A stretch of 64,000 nucleotides of DNA from Massilia phosphatilytica (GCF_002968015.1 NZ_PUIP01000010.1:186001-250000), one strand, 5' to 3'. Numbered from the stretch's first letter, positions 23,595-32,665 are shown. The notes: generated by a model from the sequence alone, not told the origin. Numbers and translations: made by a program.

Positions 23595-24259
23595 GCCTTC
23601 TCCTTCTTGGCGGTTTTCTTCGCCTTGCGGGCCTTGGCCTGCGCGTCCAGTTCGTCCTGGTCGAGGTAGCGGAAGGTCTTGGCGATGGCATCCAGCGACA
23701 GCGTGCCGTCCTTGCCGGCGGTGAGCGCCAGGTTGTTCAGGGTGACGATGCGCGGCATCTTGGCCATGTCGGCCGCGAATTCGCCGATGTCGTGGTAGTG
23801 GCCCGTGACCTTGATGGCGATCGGCAGCTCGGCGTAGTAATCCTTGACGACGACCTGGCCCGGCTTGAACAGCTCGAACTGCAGGCCGCGGCCGACGCCG
23901 GCCTGGTTGATGTCGGACAGCAGCGCGGCCATCTCGGCCTTGCTCGGCAACTGCTTTTCCAGGCGCTCGACGTAGCGGTTCACCTGCTGCTGCTGGGCTT
24001 CCAGCGCGTCCAGGTTGATCGCCTGCGCCATCCTGACCTTGTAGTCGTCGCGCAGCTTGAGTTCTTGCGCGGCCAGGGCCTCCTGCTCTTCGAACTGGCC
24101 GCTCCAGTAAAAGAAGTAGCCGAGGCCGAGGACGGCCGCCATCACGCCGGCCGCGCACAACAGGCGCGGCGCCAGCGGCCACAGGCCGGGATGGCGTCCC
24201 TGCAGGCCCTCGAACTGGGATGCCAGGTCGGCGAAAGACTGTTTCAGATCGATGTTCAT
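23591..24259 (-). CDS. pilO: Type IV pilus assembly protein PilO
   Basis: 222 residues: short cytoplasmic N-terminus, one membrane helix at about 28-48, a periplasmic coiled coil ('LDALEAQQQQVNRYVERLEKQL') and a ferredoxin-like domain. It pairs with PilN in the inner membrane and aligns the pilus machine with PilP/PilQ. The C-terminus is an unusual Lys/Ala run ('KARKAKKTAKKEKA'). Start and stop both overlap neighbours by four bases, indicating translational coupling. Confidence 0.95.
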   Translation of the reverse strand: MNIDLKQSFADLASQFEGLQGRHPGLWPLAPRLLCAAGVMAAVLGLGYFFYWSGQFEEQEALAAQELKLRDDYKVRMAQAINLDALEAQQQQVNRYVERLEKQLPSKAEMAALLSDINQAGVGRGLQFELFKPGQVVVKDYYAELPIAIKVTGHYHDIGEFAADMAKMPRIVTLNNLALTAGKDGTLSLDAIAKTFRYLDQDELDAQAKARKAKKTAKKEKA

Positions 24260-24885
24260 GGCTTGGTGCCGCCCGCGCTGTTAGCCGGTTTTGGAGTGGA
24301 CGGTTTCGCTTCCTTGTCGTCGTCCGCGCGGGCGCGCTTGATCGCGACGTTGAGCGTGAATTCGACGACCTTGCGTCCGGTCTTGCTCTGCGCGAGCGCG
24401 GCCGCGCGCACCTCGGTCAGGTCCGGGCGTTCCAGCCACGGCGAGCTGCCGGACAGGTTGCGCAGCAGCTCCGCCACGCGCTCCTGCGACTGCGCATAGC
24501 CGTTCAGCAGCACGCGCTGGCCGTCCTGCTTGAAGCTTTTCAGGTACACGCCTTCCGGCGTCTGGCGCACCAGTTCGTCGAGCAGGTAGACGGGCTGGTT
24601 GCGGTCGCCCTGCAGGTCCTCGACGGCCTGCTGGCGCGCCTTCAGCGCCTCGATCTCGGCCTTCAGGCTGGCGATCTTGCTGATCTTCTTGTCCAGATCC
24701 GCGTTGGCGTTCTTGAGCACCAGGTTGCGTTCGTTCTGGGTCGCGATGCGGCTCGCGTTGTACGCGCCCACGAGCAGCACGAGCGCGGCCCCGGCCAGGC
24801 CGCCGAGGGCCAGCAGCGCGGCGAACGCGGTCTGCTTCTGCTTGCGCTTCGCTTCCCGGTGCGGGAGCAGGTTAATGCGGATCAT
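24256..24885 (-). CDS. pilN: Type IV pilus assembly protein PilN
   Basis: 209 residues. N-terminus 'MIRINLLPHREAKR' contains the conserved INLLP motif that binds in the groove of cytoplasmic PilM; a membrane helix follows (about 21-43), then a periplasmic coiled coil and a ferredoxin-like domain. The pilM stop and pilN start share one base (TGATG). Confidence 0.96.
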   Translation of the reverse strand: MIRINLLPHREAKRKQKQTAFAALLALGGLAGAALVLLVGAYNASRIATQNERNLVLKNANADLDKKISKIASLKAEIEALKARQQAVEDLQGDRNQPVYLLDELVRQTPEGVYLKSFKQDGQRVLLNGYAQSQERVAELLRNLSGSSPWLERPDLTEVRAAALAQSKTGRKVVEFTLNVAIKRARADDDKEAKPSTPKPANSAGGTKP

Positions 24886-25958
24886 CAGCCGAACCTCCGC
24901 AGTGCCAGGCCGCAGGCGACGAGATAGCCGGGTGCATCGGTGCGCAGCTGCTGCTCGCGCACGGCGGGGCCCATCTGCATGCCGAAGAACGGCGCCACGA
25001 CGCTGGTGGCGATGCGCGTGCGGCCCGCGATGATGTCGGGCAGGCCGGGCAACTGGGCGCTGCCGCCGGCGAGGACGATCTGGTCGACGCGCGTGTACGG
25101 CGTCGACGTGTAGAAGAACTGGATCGCGCGGGTGACCTCCAGCGCGGCGTTTTCCAGCCAGGGCGCCAGCAGGTCGGCGCGATAATTGTCCGCCAGGTCG
25201 CCCGATTTCTTGCGCGCTTCCGCGTCCTCGAACGACAGGCCGTAGGCGCGCACGATGTCCTGCGTGAGCTGCACGCCGCCGAACGGTTGCTCGCGCTCGT
25301 ACACGGTCTCGCCGTTCTGCAGCACGGAGACGTGGGTCGCGTTGGCGCCGATCTGGAACAGCGCGACGATGCGGTCCTTCGGGCCCTTGTCGTTGTCGAG
25401 GAGGCGCTGCAGCGCGGCGCGGGCGGCGTACGATTCGATGTCCATCACGGTGGCCGTGAGGCCGGCCGCTTCGGCGATGGCGACGCGGTCCTCGACCTTT
25501 TCGCGGCGCGCGGCGGCCAGCATCACTTCCATGTCCTCGGGCGAATTGGCGGCCGGGCCGATCACGTCGAAGTCGAGGCTGACCTCGTCCAGCGCGAACG
25601 GGATGTACTGGCTGGCCTCGGACTCGACCTGCACTTCGAGCTGGTCTTCCGGCAGGCCGGCCGGCAGGATGATCTTCTTGGTGATGACGGCGGCCGGCGG
25701 CATGCCGAGCGCCACGTGCTTGATGCGGGTGCCGCTTTTCTGCACGACGCGGCGCACCGCATCCGACACCGCCTCGATGTTCTCGATGTTGCCGTCGACG
25801 ACGGCGCCGCGCGGCAGCGGTTCCGCCGCATGGCGTTCCAGCCGCAACTCACCCTTGCCGCCGTCGGACAGCTCGACCAGGCGCACGCCGGACGTACTGA
25901 TGTCGAGCCCGGCCAACGGCGGGCTCTTTTGTCCGAACAAGGAACCTAGACTGATCAC
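24885..25958 (-). CDS. pilM: Type IV pilus assembly protein PilM
   Basis: 357 residues from a GTG at 25958, preceded by AGGGGAG seven bases upstream. Actin-like, ATP-binding cytoplasmic protein that recruits PilN: 'LAGLDISTSGVRLVEL' is phosphate-1, 'ALFQIGANATHVSVL' phosphate-2, and 'IVLAGGSAQLPGL' the adenosine motif. An ATG at 26051 is in frame, but the extra residues are not PilM-like and the GTG matches the family N-terminus ('ISLGSLFGQK'). First gene of the pil operon, divergent from mrcA. Confidence 0.95.
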   Translation of the reverse strand: MISLGSLFGQKSPPLAGLDISTSGVRLVELSDGGKGELRLERHAAEPLPRGAVVDGNIENIEAVSDAVRRVVQKSGTRIKHVALGMPPAAVITKKIILPAGLPEDQLEVQVESEASQYIPFALDEVSLDFDVIGPAANSPEDMEVMLAAARREKVEDRVAIAEAAGLTATVMDIESYAARAALQRLLDNDKGPKDRIVALFQIGANATHVSVLQNGETVYEREQPFGGVQLTQDIVRAYGLSFEDAEARKKSGDLADNYRADLLAPWLENAALEVTRAIQFFYTSTPYTRVDQIVLAGGSAQLPGLPDIIAGRTRIATSVVAPFFGMQMGPAVREQQLRTDAPGYLVACGLALRRFG

Positions 25959-26256
25959 GAGCGCACTCCCCTCTTTGCTACTTCTCTGAACGCCCGCTTG
26001 GGGAACTGTTGAAATGGAAGAAATAAAGTGCGCATATATCAGGCACCGCATTGAATCGTAGCAATACTGATGTATGAGGACAAGAAATTTCTACACGGGA
26101 ACATATTAGTGCGCAGCGGGAAAACGACACTCTTTTCGCTCTGATACCAATCAATCTTGCCGCTCTTTCCACAACTATTGTCCGCTTGTCTAGCAGTGCC
26201 TCAGATACAAGCGTGACTTATAATGAAATGGATCAACAAAGCGACTGACATTCCGC
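25959..26256. other. AT-richer divergent promoter region between pilM and mrcA
   Basis: 298 bp without a gene, noticeably less GC-rich than the surroundings. On the plus strand a TATAAT hexamer (26219-26224) lies 32 bp before the mrcA ATG; its -35 region is poor. On the minus strand the pilM ribosome site AGGGGAG is clear, but no convincing -35/-10 pair was settled on. No ORF or stable long hairpin seen. Confidence 0.5.
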
Positions 26257-28608
26257 ATGAAAGCATCCAAACAGGGGGCGAGCCCCGCCCCGCAGTCTCC
26301 TTCGCCCAAGCACACACCGAAGCGCATCCTGCTGACCATCCTCGCCACGCTGGCGGGCCTGGCCGTCTGCGGCGTGCTGGTGGTCGTGTTCGCGCTGGCG
26401 ATGGCCTACCCGAACCTGCCGGCCCTCGACACCCTGACCGATTACCGGCCCAAGATGCCGCTGCGGATCTTCACGGCCGATAACGTTCTGATCGGCGAAT
26501 TCGGCGAGGAGCGCCGCACCCTCGTCCACTTCAAGGACATCCCCGACGTGATGAAGAAGGCCGTGCTGTCCATCGAGGACGACCGCTTCTACGAACACGG
26601 CGGCGTGGATTACTGGGGCATCCTGCGCGCGGCCGTCCACAACGCGACCGGCGGCGCGCGCCAGGGCGCGTCGACCATCACCCAGCAGGTGGCCCGCAAC
26701 TTCTTCCTGTCGTCCGAACAGACCCTCAAGCGCAAGGCGTACGAGGCCCTGCTCGCGTACAAGATCGAAAAGAACCTCACCAAGGACCAGATCCTCGAGG
26801 TCTACATGAACCAGATCTACCTGGGCCAGCGCGCGTTCGGCTTCTCGTCGGCTGCGCAGATCTACTTCGGCAAGGATCTGAAGGACATCTCGGTCGCGGA
26901 AGCGGCGATGCTGGCCGGCCTGCCCAAGGCGCCGTCCGCGTACAACCCGGTCGTCAATCCGAAGCGCGCGCGCATGCGCCAGCAGTACATCCTGCAGCGC
27001 ATGCACGACCTGCGCTACATCACCGATGCCCAGTACGAACAGGCAAGGAACGAAGAACTCAAGATCAAGACGGACAGCACGGCGTTCGGCGTGCATGCCG
27101 AATACGTGGCCGAGATGGCGCGCCAGCTCGTGTACGAACAGTTCAAGGAAGACACCTACACGCGCGGCCTGAACGTGTTCACGACGATCACCAAGGCCGA
27201 CCAGGACGCCGCCTACCTCGCGCTGCGCCGCGGCGTGACGGACTACGAGCGCCGCCATCCGTACCGCGGCCCGGAAAAATACATCGAGATCGCGTCCGCC
27301 AAGGGCGAGGCCGACGAAGCCATCGAGGCGGAACTGGCCGAGCACCCGGATTCGGACGACATCGTCGCCGCGATCGTGCTGTCGGCGTCGCCCACGCAGG
27401 TGAAGGCCGTGCTGGCGTCGGGTGAAGAGATCACGATCACGGGTGCGGGCCTGGCGTTCGCCAAGGACTGGCTGTCGCCGAAGGCGGCCGAGACCCGGCG
27501 CGTGCGCCGCGGCGCCGTCATCCGCGTGACGCAGGACGGCGGCTCGTCATGGAACATCACGCAGTTGCCGGAAGTGGAATCCGCCTTCATCGCGGTGAAC
27601 CCGGACGACGGCGCGATCCGTGCGCTGGTGGGCGGCTTCGATTTCAACCGCAGCAAGTTCAATCACGTGACGCAGGCGTGGCGCCAGCCGGGATCGTCGT
27701 TCAAGCCGTTCATCTATTCGGCGTCGCTGGAACGCGGCTTCTCGCCGGCCACCCTGATCAACGACGCGCCGATCTCGTTCGACGCGGGGTCGACGGGCGG
27801 CCAGGCGTGGGAACCGAAAAACTACGACAACAAGTACGAAGGCCCGATGACGATGCGGCGCGGCCTGACCAAGTCGAAGAACATGATCTCGATCCGCATC
27901 CTGAACAAGATCGGCGCCCGCTACGGCCAGGAATACGCGACGCGCTTCGGCTTCGATCCGGACAAGAATCCGCCGTACCTGACGCTCGCGCTGGGCGCCG
28001 GCGCGACGACGCCGCTGCAGATGGCCGGCGCGTATTCCGTGTTCGCCAACGGCGGTTACCGCATCAGCCCCTACCTCATCTCCAAGGTGACGGACGCGGA
28101 TGGCAAGGTGTTGTCGGAAGCCCGTCCGGACCGCGCCGGCGTCGACGCCAACCGCGTCATCGACGAGCGCAACGCGTGGCTGATGGACAGCATGCTGAAG
28201 GACGTGGCCCGCTACGGCACGGCCGCCAAGGCCTCGCAGGTGCTGAAGCGGACGGACATCGCGGGCAAGACAGGGACGACGAACGATTCGATCGACGCCT
28301 GGTTCGCGGGCTACCAGCCGCACCTGGTGGGCATCGCGTGGATCGGCTACGACCAGCCGCGCAACCTGGGCAACAAGGAGACGGGCGGCGGCCTGGCGCT
28401 GCCGATCTGGATCGGCTTCATGCAGAAGGCGCTCAAGAGCGAGCCGGTGCTCGAGCGCCCGGTACCGCCGGGCCTCGTGCAGTACGGCGACGAGTACTAT
28501 TATGCCGAGAGCCCGCCGGGCTCCGGCGTGCAGTCGCTCGACGTGGGCCCGGCCGCACCGGCGGCCGAGCAGAAGTCGCGCGACGCCGTGCGCAACGAGC
28601 TGTTCTGA
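26257..28608 (+). CDS. mrcA: Penicillin-binding protein 1A (bifunctional class A)
   Basis: 783 residues. One N-terminal membrane helix (about 26-50), then the GT51 glycosyltransferase domain ('SIEDDRFYEHGGVDYWGILRA' region with the catalytic Glu, 'QGASTITQQVARNFFL'), an OB-like linker, and the transpeptidase domain with all three penicillin-binding motifs: S-x-x-K in 'PGSSFKPF', S-x-N in 'KSKNMISI', and 'KTGTT'. Polymerises and cross-links peptidoglycan in the periplasm. The association of mrcA divergent from pilMNOPQ is conserved in many gamma- and betaproteobacteria. Stop is one base from convergent cyaY. Confidence 0.97.
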   Translation: MKASKQGASPAPQSPSPKHTPKRILLTILATLAGLAVCGVLVVVFALAMAYPNLPALDTLTDYRPKMPLRIFTADNVLIGEFGEERRTLVHFKDIPDVMKKAVLSIEDDRFYEHGGVDYWGILRAAVHNATGGARQGASTITQQVARNFFLSSEQTLKRKAYEALLAYKIEKNLTKDQILEVYMNQIYLGQRAFGFSSAAQIYFGKDLKDISVAEAAMLAGLPKAPSAYNPVVNPKRARMRQQYILQRMHDLRYITDAQYEQARNEELKIKTDSTAFGVHAEYVAEMARQLVYEQFKEDTYTRGLNVFTTITKADQDAAYLALRRGVTDYERRHPYRGPEKYIEIASAKGEADEAIEAELAEHPDSDDIVAAIVLSASPTQVKAVLASGEEITITGAGLAFAKDWLSPKAAETRRVRRGAVIRVTQDGGSSWNITQLPEVESAFIAVNPDDGAIRALVGGFDFNRSKFNHVTQAWRQPGSSFKPFIYSASLERGFSPATLINDAPISFDAGSTGGQAWEPKNYDNKYEGPMTMRRGLTKSKNMISIRILNKIGARYGQEYATRFGFDPDKNPPYLTLALGAGATTPLQMAGAYSVFANGGYRISPYLISKVTDADGKVLSEARPDRAGVDANRVIDERNAWLMDSMLKDVARYGTAAKASQVLKRTDIAGKTGTTNDSIDAWFAGYQPHLVGIAWIGYDQPRNLGNKETGGGLALPIWIGFMQKALKSEPVLERPVPPGLVQYGDEYYYAESPPGSGVQSLDVGPAAPAAEQKSRDAVRNELF

Positions 28609-28609
28609 A

Positions 28610-28939
28610 TTACTTCAGTTTCACGGGCGCGCCGCCCTGCTGGGTGGCGAAGTCGGACAGGGACGTGAAGAACTCCGTGTCGTCGCGCGTATTGCGCCAC
28701 TCGTCACCCACGCGCTTGTAGTGGAAGCCGCCGGCGCGCGCGGCGATCCACATTTCCTGCAACGGCGCCTGGCTGTTGACGATGATCTTCGAGCCGTTGT
28801 CGACAAACTCGATCTCGAGCACGTTGCCGCTGCGCTTGCACTCGACGTCGACAACATCCTGCTCGAACAGGCGGTCGAACGCCTGCTCGATGTCGTTCAG
28901 GGTGGACTCGGCCAGGGCCAAGAATTCGGATTCGGTCAT
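28610..28939 (-). CDS. cyaY: Frataxin-like iron donor CyaY
   Basis: 109 residues, typical size. Acidic first helix ('MTESEFLALAESTLNDIEQAFDRL') that binds iron, followed by the sheet 'VDVECKRSGNVLEIEFVDNGSKIIVNSQAPLQEMWIAARAGGFHY' region with the conserved 'QEMWIA'. Modulates Fe-S cluster assembly with IscS. Divergent from the LptM-like lipoprotein gene. Confidence 0.96.
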   Translation of the reverse strand: MTESEFLALAESTLNDIEQAFDRLFEQDVVDVECKRSGNVLEIEFVDNGSKIIVNSQAPLQEMWIAARAGGFHYKRVGDEWRNTRDDTEFFTSLSDFATQQGGAPVKLK

Positions 28940-28980
28940 GCTACACTCCCAAGTCTGCTAATCAAACCGTGATTCTAATC

Positions 28981-29253
28981 GTGAAGTCCCCATTTGCGCT
29001 CCTGACAAGCCTGGCGACCCTGATGGCGCTGTCGGCCTGCGGCCAAACCGGTCCGCTCTACATGCCCAAGCCGCCTGCCCGTACCCCTGCCGCGCACACC
29101 GACGCGGCACCGGCCGGCACGACGACCACCCCGGCCCCGGCTACCCAGATCACGCCCCCGGCCCCCGCCGCCGGCGTGACGGTACCCGTCGGCACTTCCA
29201 ACGCCAACAATACGCAAGCCACGAACCCGCCTTCGCCGGCCGCCCAACAGTAA
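28981..29253 (+). CDS. lptM: Small LptM/YifL-like lipoprotein
   Basis: 90 residues from the GTG at 28981 (or 94 from the GTG at 28969). N-terminal lipoprotein signal ending 'LSACGQTGPLYMP': the 'CGQxGPLY' after the acylated Cys is the hallmark of LptM (YifL), which helps LptD mature in the outer membrane. The rest is low-complexity Pro/Thr/Ala, longer than in E. coli. It precedes lysA by 8 bp and lies opposite cyaY, the same cyaY-lptM-lysA(dapF) neighbourhood known from gammaproteobacteria. Start choice uncertain; neither GTG has a clear ribosome site. Confidence 0.8.
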   Translation: MKSPFALLTSLATLMALSACGQTGPLYMPKPPARTPAAHTDAAPAGTTTTPAPATQITPPAPAAGVTVPVGTSNANNTQATNPPSPAAQQ

Positions 29254-29261
29254 GCACATCC

Positions 29262-30533
29262 ATGTCGCACTTCACCTACCAAGACGGCGTCCTGCACGCC
29301 GAACGCGTCCCCCTGTCCAGGATCGCCACCGAACACGGCACCCCGACCTACGTCTACTCGAAAGCCCAGCTGCTGGAAAACTTCGCCGGCTACGCGCGCC
29401 CGTGCGCGGGCCGCGACGCGCTGGTCTGCTATGCGATGAAGGCGAATTCCAACCTGGCCATCCTCGACCTGCTGGCCCGCCAGGGCGCCGGCTTCGACAT
29501 CGTGTCGGGCGGCGAGCTGCTGCGCGTGATCGCGGCCGGCGGCGACCCGGGCAAGGTGATTTTCTCGGGCGTGGGTAAGACCGCGGCCGAGATCGCGCTG
29601 GCGCTCGAGAAGGGTATCCTGTGCTTCAACGTCGAGTCGATCCCTGAACTGCACCGCATCAACGAAGTCGCCGGCCGCATGGGCAAGCGCGCGCCCATCT
29701 CGCTGCGCGTGAACCCGAACGTCGACCCGAAGACGCACCCGTACATCGCCACCGGCCTGAAGGCCAGCAAGTTCGGCGTCGCGTTCTCGGACGCGCTGGA
29801 AACGTACCGCACCGCCGCGCAGCTGCCGCACCTGGACGTCGTCGGCATCGACTGCCACATCGGCTCGCAGCTGCTGGACGACGCCCCGCTGCTGGAAGCG
29901 CTGGACAAGCTGATCGAGCTGATCGACGCGCTGGCCACCGAGGGCATCCACCTCCACCACCTGGACGTGGGCGGCGGCCTGGGCATCGACTACGGCACGG
30001 GCGAAGACTCGCCGGTACCGATCTCGCATTACGTCGAGCGCGTGTTCGCCCGCGTGGACGCGTGGCGCGCCGAGAAGCACGGCGGCCAGCCGATCAAGGT
30101 GATCTTCGAACCGGGCCGCTCGATCGTCGGCAATACGGGCGTGCTGCTGATGTCCGTGGAATTCCTGAAGCCGGGCGAGGAAAAGAACTTCTGCGTCGTC
30201 GACGCCGCCATGAACGACATGGCCCGCCCGACCCTGTACCAGGCCTGGATGGACGTCAAGCCGGTCGTGCAGCGCGATGGCAGCGCCGTGACCTACGACC
30301 TCGTCGGCCCCGTGTGCGAATCGGGCGACTGGCTCGCGCGCGACCGCGCGCTGGCCGTCGAACCGGGCGACGTGCTGGCCATGATGGCGGCCGGTGCCTA
30401 TGGATTCACGATGGCGTCGAACTACAACACGCGCGGCCGCGCGGCCGAGGTGCTCGTCGATGGGGACCAGGTGCATGTGATCCGCCGCCGCGAGAATCCG
30501 GCGGAGCTGTTTGCGTTAGAAAGCATCGTGTAA
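29262..30533 (+). CDS. lysA: Diaminopimelate decarboxylase
   Basis: 423 residues. PLP enzyme converting meso-diaminopimelate to lysine. Fold-type III barrel with the PLP lysine in 'CYAMKANSNLAIL', His in 'GIDCHIGSQL', the glycine loop 'LDVGGGLGIDY', and the C-terminal catalytic Cys in 'VGPVCESGDWLA' plus 'GAYGFTMASNYN'. Starts 8 bp after the lptM-like gene and probably shares its transcript. Its TAA stop is the second to fourth bases of the palindromic repeat at 30530. Confidence 0.98.
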   Translation: MSHFTYQDGVLHAERVPLSRIATEHGTPTYVYSKAQLLENFAGYARPCAGRDALVCYAMKANSNLAILDLLARQGAGFDIVSGGELLRVIAAGGDPGKVIFSGVGKTAAEIALALEKGILCFNVESIPELHRINEVAGRMGKRAPISLRVNPNVDPKTHPYIATGLKASKFGVAFSDALETYRTAAQLPHLDVVGIDCHIGSQLLDDAPLLEALDKLIELIDALATEGIHLHHLDVGGGLGIDYGTGEDSPVPISHYVERVFARVDAWRAEKHGGQPIKVIFEPGRSIVGNTGVLLMSVEFLKPGEEKNFCVVDAAMNDMARPTLYQAWMDVKPVVQRDGSAVTYDLVGPVCESGDWLARDRALAVEPGDVLAMMAAGAYGFTMASNYNTRGRAAEVLVDGDQVHVIRRRENPAELFALESIV

Positions 30534-30606
30534 GGTGGGCACCCCGTGCCCACGCGGACGCTCGCGTAACGCCAGCGTCCGCGTGGGCGGAGGCCGCCCA
30601 CCCTAC
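30530..30606. repeat. GTAGGG-ended palindromic element, copy A (77 bp)
   Basis: Begins GTAAGGTGGGC and ends GCCCACCCTAC, with three internal hairpins, including a perfect 12-bp stem CACGCGGACGCT/AGCGTCCGCGTG. Read in this direction it equals the reverse complement of copy B (48967-49016) with 27 extra bases in the centre and a few substitutions. The lysA stop TAA lies in the left end and the stop TAG of the convergent small ORF lies in the right end. Likely also acts as a bidirectional transcript end. Confidence 0.85.
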
Positions 30607-30785
30607 TCCCTGCGTCTTGACCGGTCGTCCGGCCACATCTGCGCCGCGCACGCGGCAGCCTGCTCGTTCCAGCGGCCGCCCAGGTCGAGACAGCGTTCGA
30701 GCAGGCCATAGCGCGGCCTCCCCATGCCGAAAACGAGCACGAGAGCCAATACCACGACGATCACCAGCGCGAGGGGCCACTTCAT
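30603..30785 (-). CDS. Small single-pass membrane protein downstream of msrQ
   Basis: 60 residues from the ATG at 30785. One hydrophobic helix (about 5-21, 'LALVIVVVLALVLVFGM') followed by a short soluble tail containing 'CLDLGGRWNEQAAAC', two Cys around a Gly-Gly-Arg-Trp segment. It starts four bases after the msrQ stop, so it is translated from the same message. The stop TAG comes from the end of the palindromic repeat. No function recognised; the Cys-GGRW-Cys tail looks conserved rather than random, but this is a judgement. Confidence 0.6.
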   Translation of the reverse strand: MKWPLALVIVVVLALVLVFGMGRPRYGLLERCLDLGGRWNEQAAACAAQMWPDDRSRRRE

Positions 30786-30789
30786 GTCG

Positions 30790-31431
30790 TCATGATCGCA
30801 CGGAAGCCGTGGTGACACGTTTTTCGGTGCGCGGGCGCTTGAGGCTCCACCACACGCGCAACAGCAGCAGCACGCCCACGACGGTGCCCCACACGATGGG
30901 CTGCTCGAAGTTGTGCTTGCCCGCCTTCATCCACCAGTAGTGCAGGATCGCCAGCGGCGCGATCGCATAAATCAGCTTGTGCAGCAGGGCCCAGTTGCGG
31001 CCGAGGCGCCTGATCATCGCGTTCGTGCTCGTCACGGCCAGCGGGATCAGGAGCACGAAGGCGGCAAAGCCCACCGTGATGAACGGCCGCTTGAGCACGT
31101 CCTTCCACATGGCGGCCACGTCGAAGAAATGGTCGAACCACAGGAACGTGGTGAAGTGCATGAACGCGTAGAAGAAGGTAAACAGCCCGACCATGCGCCG
31201 CAGTCGAACAAGCCAGTTCCAGCCCGTCAGGCGGCGCAGCGGCGTGATGGCGAGCGTCGCGCACAGCAAGTACAGGGCCCAGTCGCCGCTGCCGTGCGTG
31301 AGGAATTCGACCGGGTCGACCGGCACCCCGGCCGCCGTCAGCCATGCCATGCGCAGGAACGGCAGCAAGGCCAGCACGAACAATACAGCCTTCAGGGCCT
31401 TGAACTGCTTCGGGGTCGGATTGAACGCCAT
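30790..31431 (-). CDS. msrQ: Haem-binding membrane subunit MsrQ
   Basis: 213 residues with about six membrane helices. Ferric-reductase-like integral membrane protein that passes electrons from quinones or flavin to the periplasmic methionine sulfoxide reductase MsrP. Haem-ligand His candidates lie in 'FTFFYAFMHFTTF', 'ALLHKLIY' and 'LAILHYWWM'. Follows msrP by 12 bp in the standard msrPQ order. Confidence 0.95.
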   Translation of the reverse strand: MAFNPTPKQFKALKAVLFVLALLPFLRMAWLTAAGVPVDPVEFLTHGSGDWALYLLCATLAITPLRRLTGWNWLVRLRRMVGLFTFFYAFMHFTTFLWFDHFFDVAAMWKDVLKRPFITVGFAAFVLLIPLAVTSTNAMIRRLGRNWALLHKLIYAIAPLAILHYWWMKAGKHNFEQPIVWGTVVGVLLLLRVWWSLKRPRTEKRVTTASVRS

Positions 31432-31443
31432 GCCCGCCCCCGC

Positions 31444-32421
31444 TCAGAAATTCTTCTTGAGGTCCATGCCCGTGTACAGCGAGGCCACCTCGTTATAGCC
31501 GTTGAACAGCAGCGTCTTGCGCTTGGGCGTGAACAGGCCGCCCTCGCCGATGCGCCGCTCCGACGCCTGCGACCAGCGCGGGTGGTCGACGTTCGGGTTC
31601 ACGTTCGAATAAAAGCCGTATTCCTCGGGCGCGATGCCGTTCCACGCCGTGCGCGGCTGCTCGCGCAGGAAGCGGATCTTGACGATCGATTTCGCCGACT
31701 TGAAGCCGTATTTCCACGGCACGATGATGCGCACGGGCGCGCCGTTCTGGTTCGGCAGCACCTGGCCATACATGCCGACGGTCAGCAGGGCGAGCGGATG
31801 CATGGCTTCGTCCATGCGCAGGCCTTCCACGTACGGCCATTCCAGCACGCGGCTCTTTACGCCCGGCATCTGGCTGCGGTCGGCCAGGCTCGTGAATTCG
31901 ATGAACTTGGCGTTGCTCGTCGGCTCGACCTGGCGGATCAGGTTCGACAGCGAATAGCCGACCCACGGGATCACCATCGACCAGCCCTCGACGCAGCGCA
32001 GGCGGTAGATCCGCTCTTCCAGCGGCGCCAGCTTCACCAGGCGGTCGAGGTCGAGCGTCATCGGCTTCTTGACTTCGCCTTCGATCTGCACGGTCCACGG
32101 CCGCGTGCGCAGGGTGTGCGCGTTGGCGGCCGGGTCGGCCTTGTCCGTGCCGAATTCATAGAAATTGTTGTAGTGGGTCGCGTCTTCGAACGAGGTCTGC
32201 TTCTCGTTCGTCGAGAACGCCGGGTTGCGCGTGGCCGGCAGCTTTTGCACCGTGCCCTGGGCGAACGCCTCGCGCGTGGCCATTTCCCACAGCGACGAGC
32301 CGACGACGGCCGATGCCGCCACTTTGGCGAGGAAGGCGCGCCGGCCTTCATAGACCTCGCGCGGCGTGATTTCGGACGGGAACGGCAAATCGATGCCGTT
32401 CGGATTTTTTCTGATCAACAT
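31444..32421 (-). CDS. msrP: Periplasmic methionine-sulfoxide reductase catalytic subunit MsrP
   Basis: 325 residues from the ATG at 32421; the open frame continues into the upstream repeat but without homology. N-terminal Tat signal with the twin arginine in 'EGRRAFLAK'. Sulfite-oxidase-fold molybdopterin domain: 'HYNNFYEFGTDKADP', the Mo-ligating Cys in 'YRLRCVEGWSMVIPW', and 'PYVEGLRMDEA'. Repairs oxidised methionine in envelope proteins. The palindromic element at 32442-32562 ends 20 bp upstream, so it sits in the promoter region. Confidence 0.96.
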   Translation of the reverse strand: MLIRKNPNGIDLPFPSEITPREVYEGRRAFLAKVAASAVVGSSLWEMATREAFAQGTVQKLPATRNPAFSTNEKQTSFEDATHYNNFYEFGTDKADPAANAHTLRTRPWTVQIEGEVKKPMTLDLDRLVKLAPLEERIYRLRCVEGWSMVIPWVGYSLSNLIRQVEPTSNAKFIEFTSLADRSQMPGVKSRVLEWPYVEGLRMDEAMHPLALLTVGMYGQVLPNQNGAPVRIIVPWKYGFKSAKSIVKIRFLREQPRTAWNGIAPEEYGFYSNVNPNVDHPRWSQASERRIGEGGLFTPKRKTLLFNGYNEVASLYTGMDLKKNF

Positions 32422-32441
32422 GGCGGCTCCGGCTGTAAGTA

Positions 32442-32562
32442 GGGCACCTCGAAAAACCGTCGCGAGCGGCAGCAGATTTGGTTGAGAAGCGCAGCTGTAC
32501 GAGCAGTACAGCGAGCATCGCAAACCGAATCTGCAACGCGCAGCAGGTTTTTCGACGTGCCC
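32442..32562. repeat. 121-bp nested palindromic element upstream of msrP
   Basis: Outer arms 32442-32458 and 32546-32562 are complementary at 16 of 17 positions. Inside are GCAGATTTGGTT/AACCGAATCTGC arms and a core GAGAAGCGCAGCTGTAC-GAGCA-GTACAGCGAGCATCGCA (32484-32520) with a CTGTAC/GTACAG hairpin. Aligns along nearly its whole length with the element at 53603-53720. It lies between ccsB and msrP. Confidence 0.85.
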
Positions 32563-32665
32563 GATATGTTTCTCGCGACATATCAACGTTACACCATCTG
32601 CCGCCGGCGGGTCGTCCAGGCGGCGATTTGTTACCAAATCCCGCCAACGGACATAAACGAACACA

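Noticed and set aside
20893..23724. 943-residue plus-strand open frame
   Set aside because: Antisense to pilQ and pilP, which are unmistakable; no domain recognisable in the plus frame.
25959..26060. Possible sigma54 (-24/-12) promoter before pilM
   Set aside because: GGTGCC...ATGC near 26040 on the minus strand is only a loose match to TGGCAC-N5-TTGC and was not convincing.
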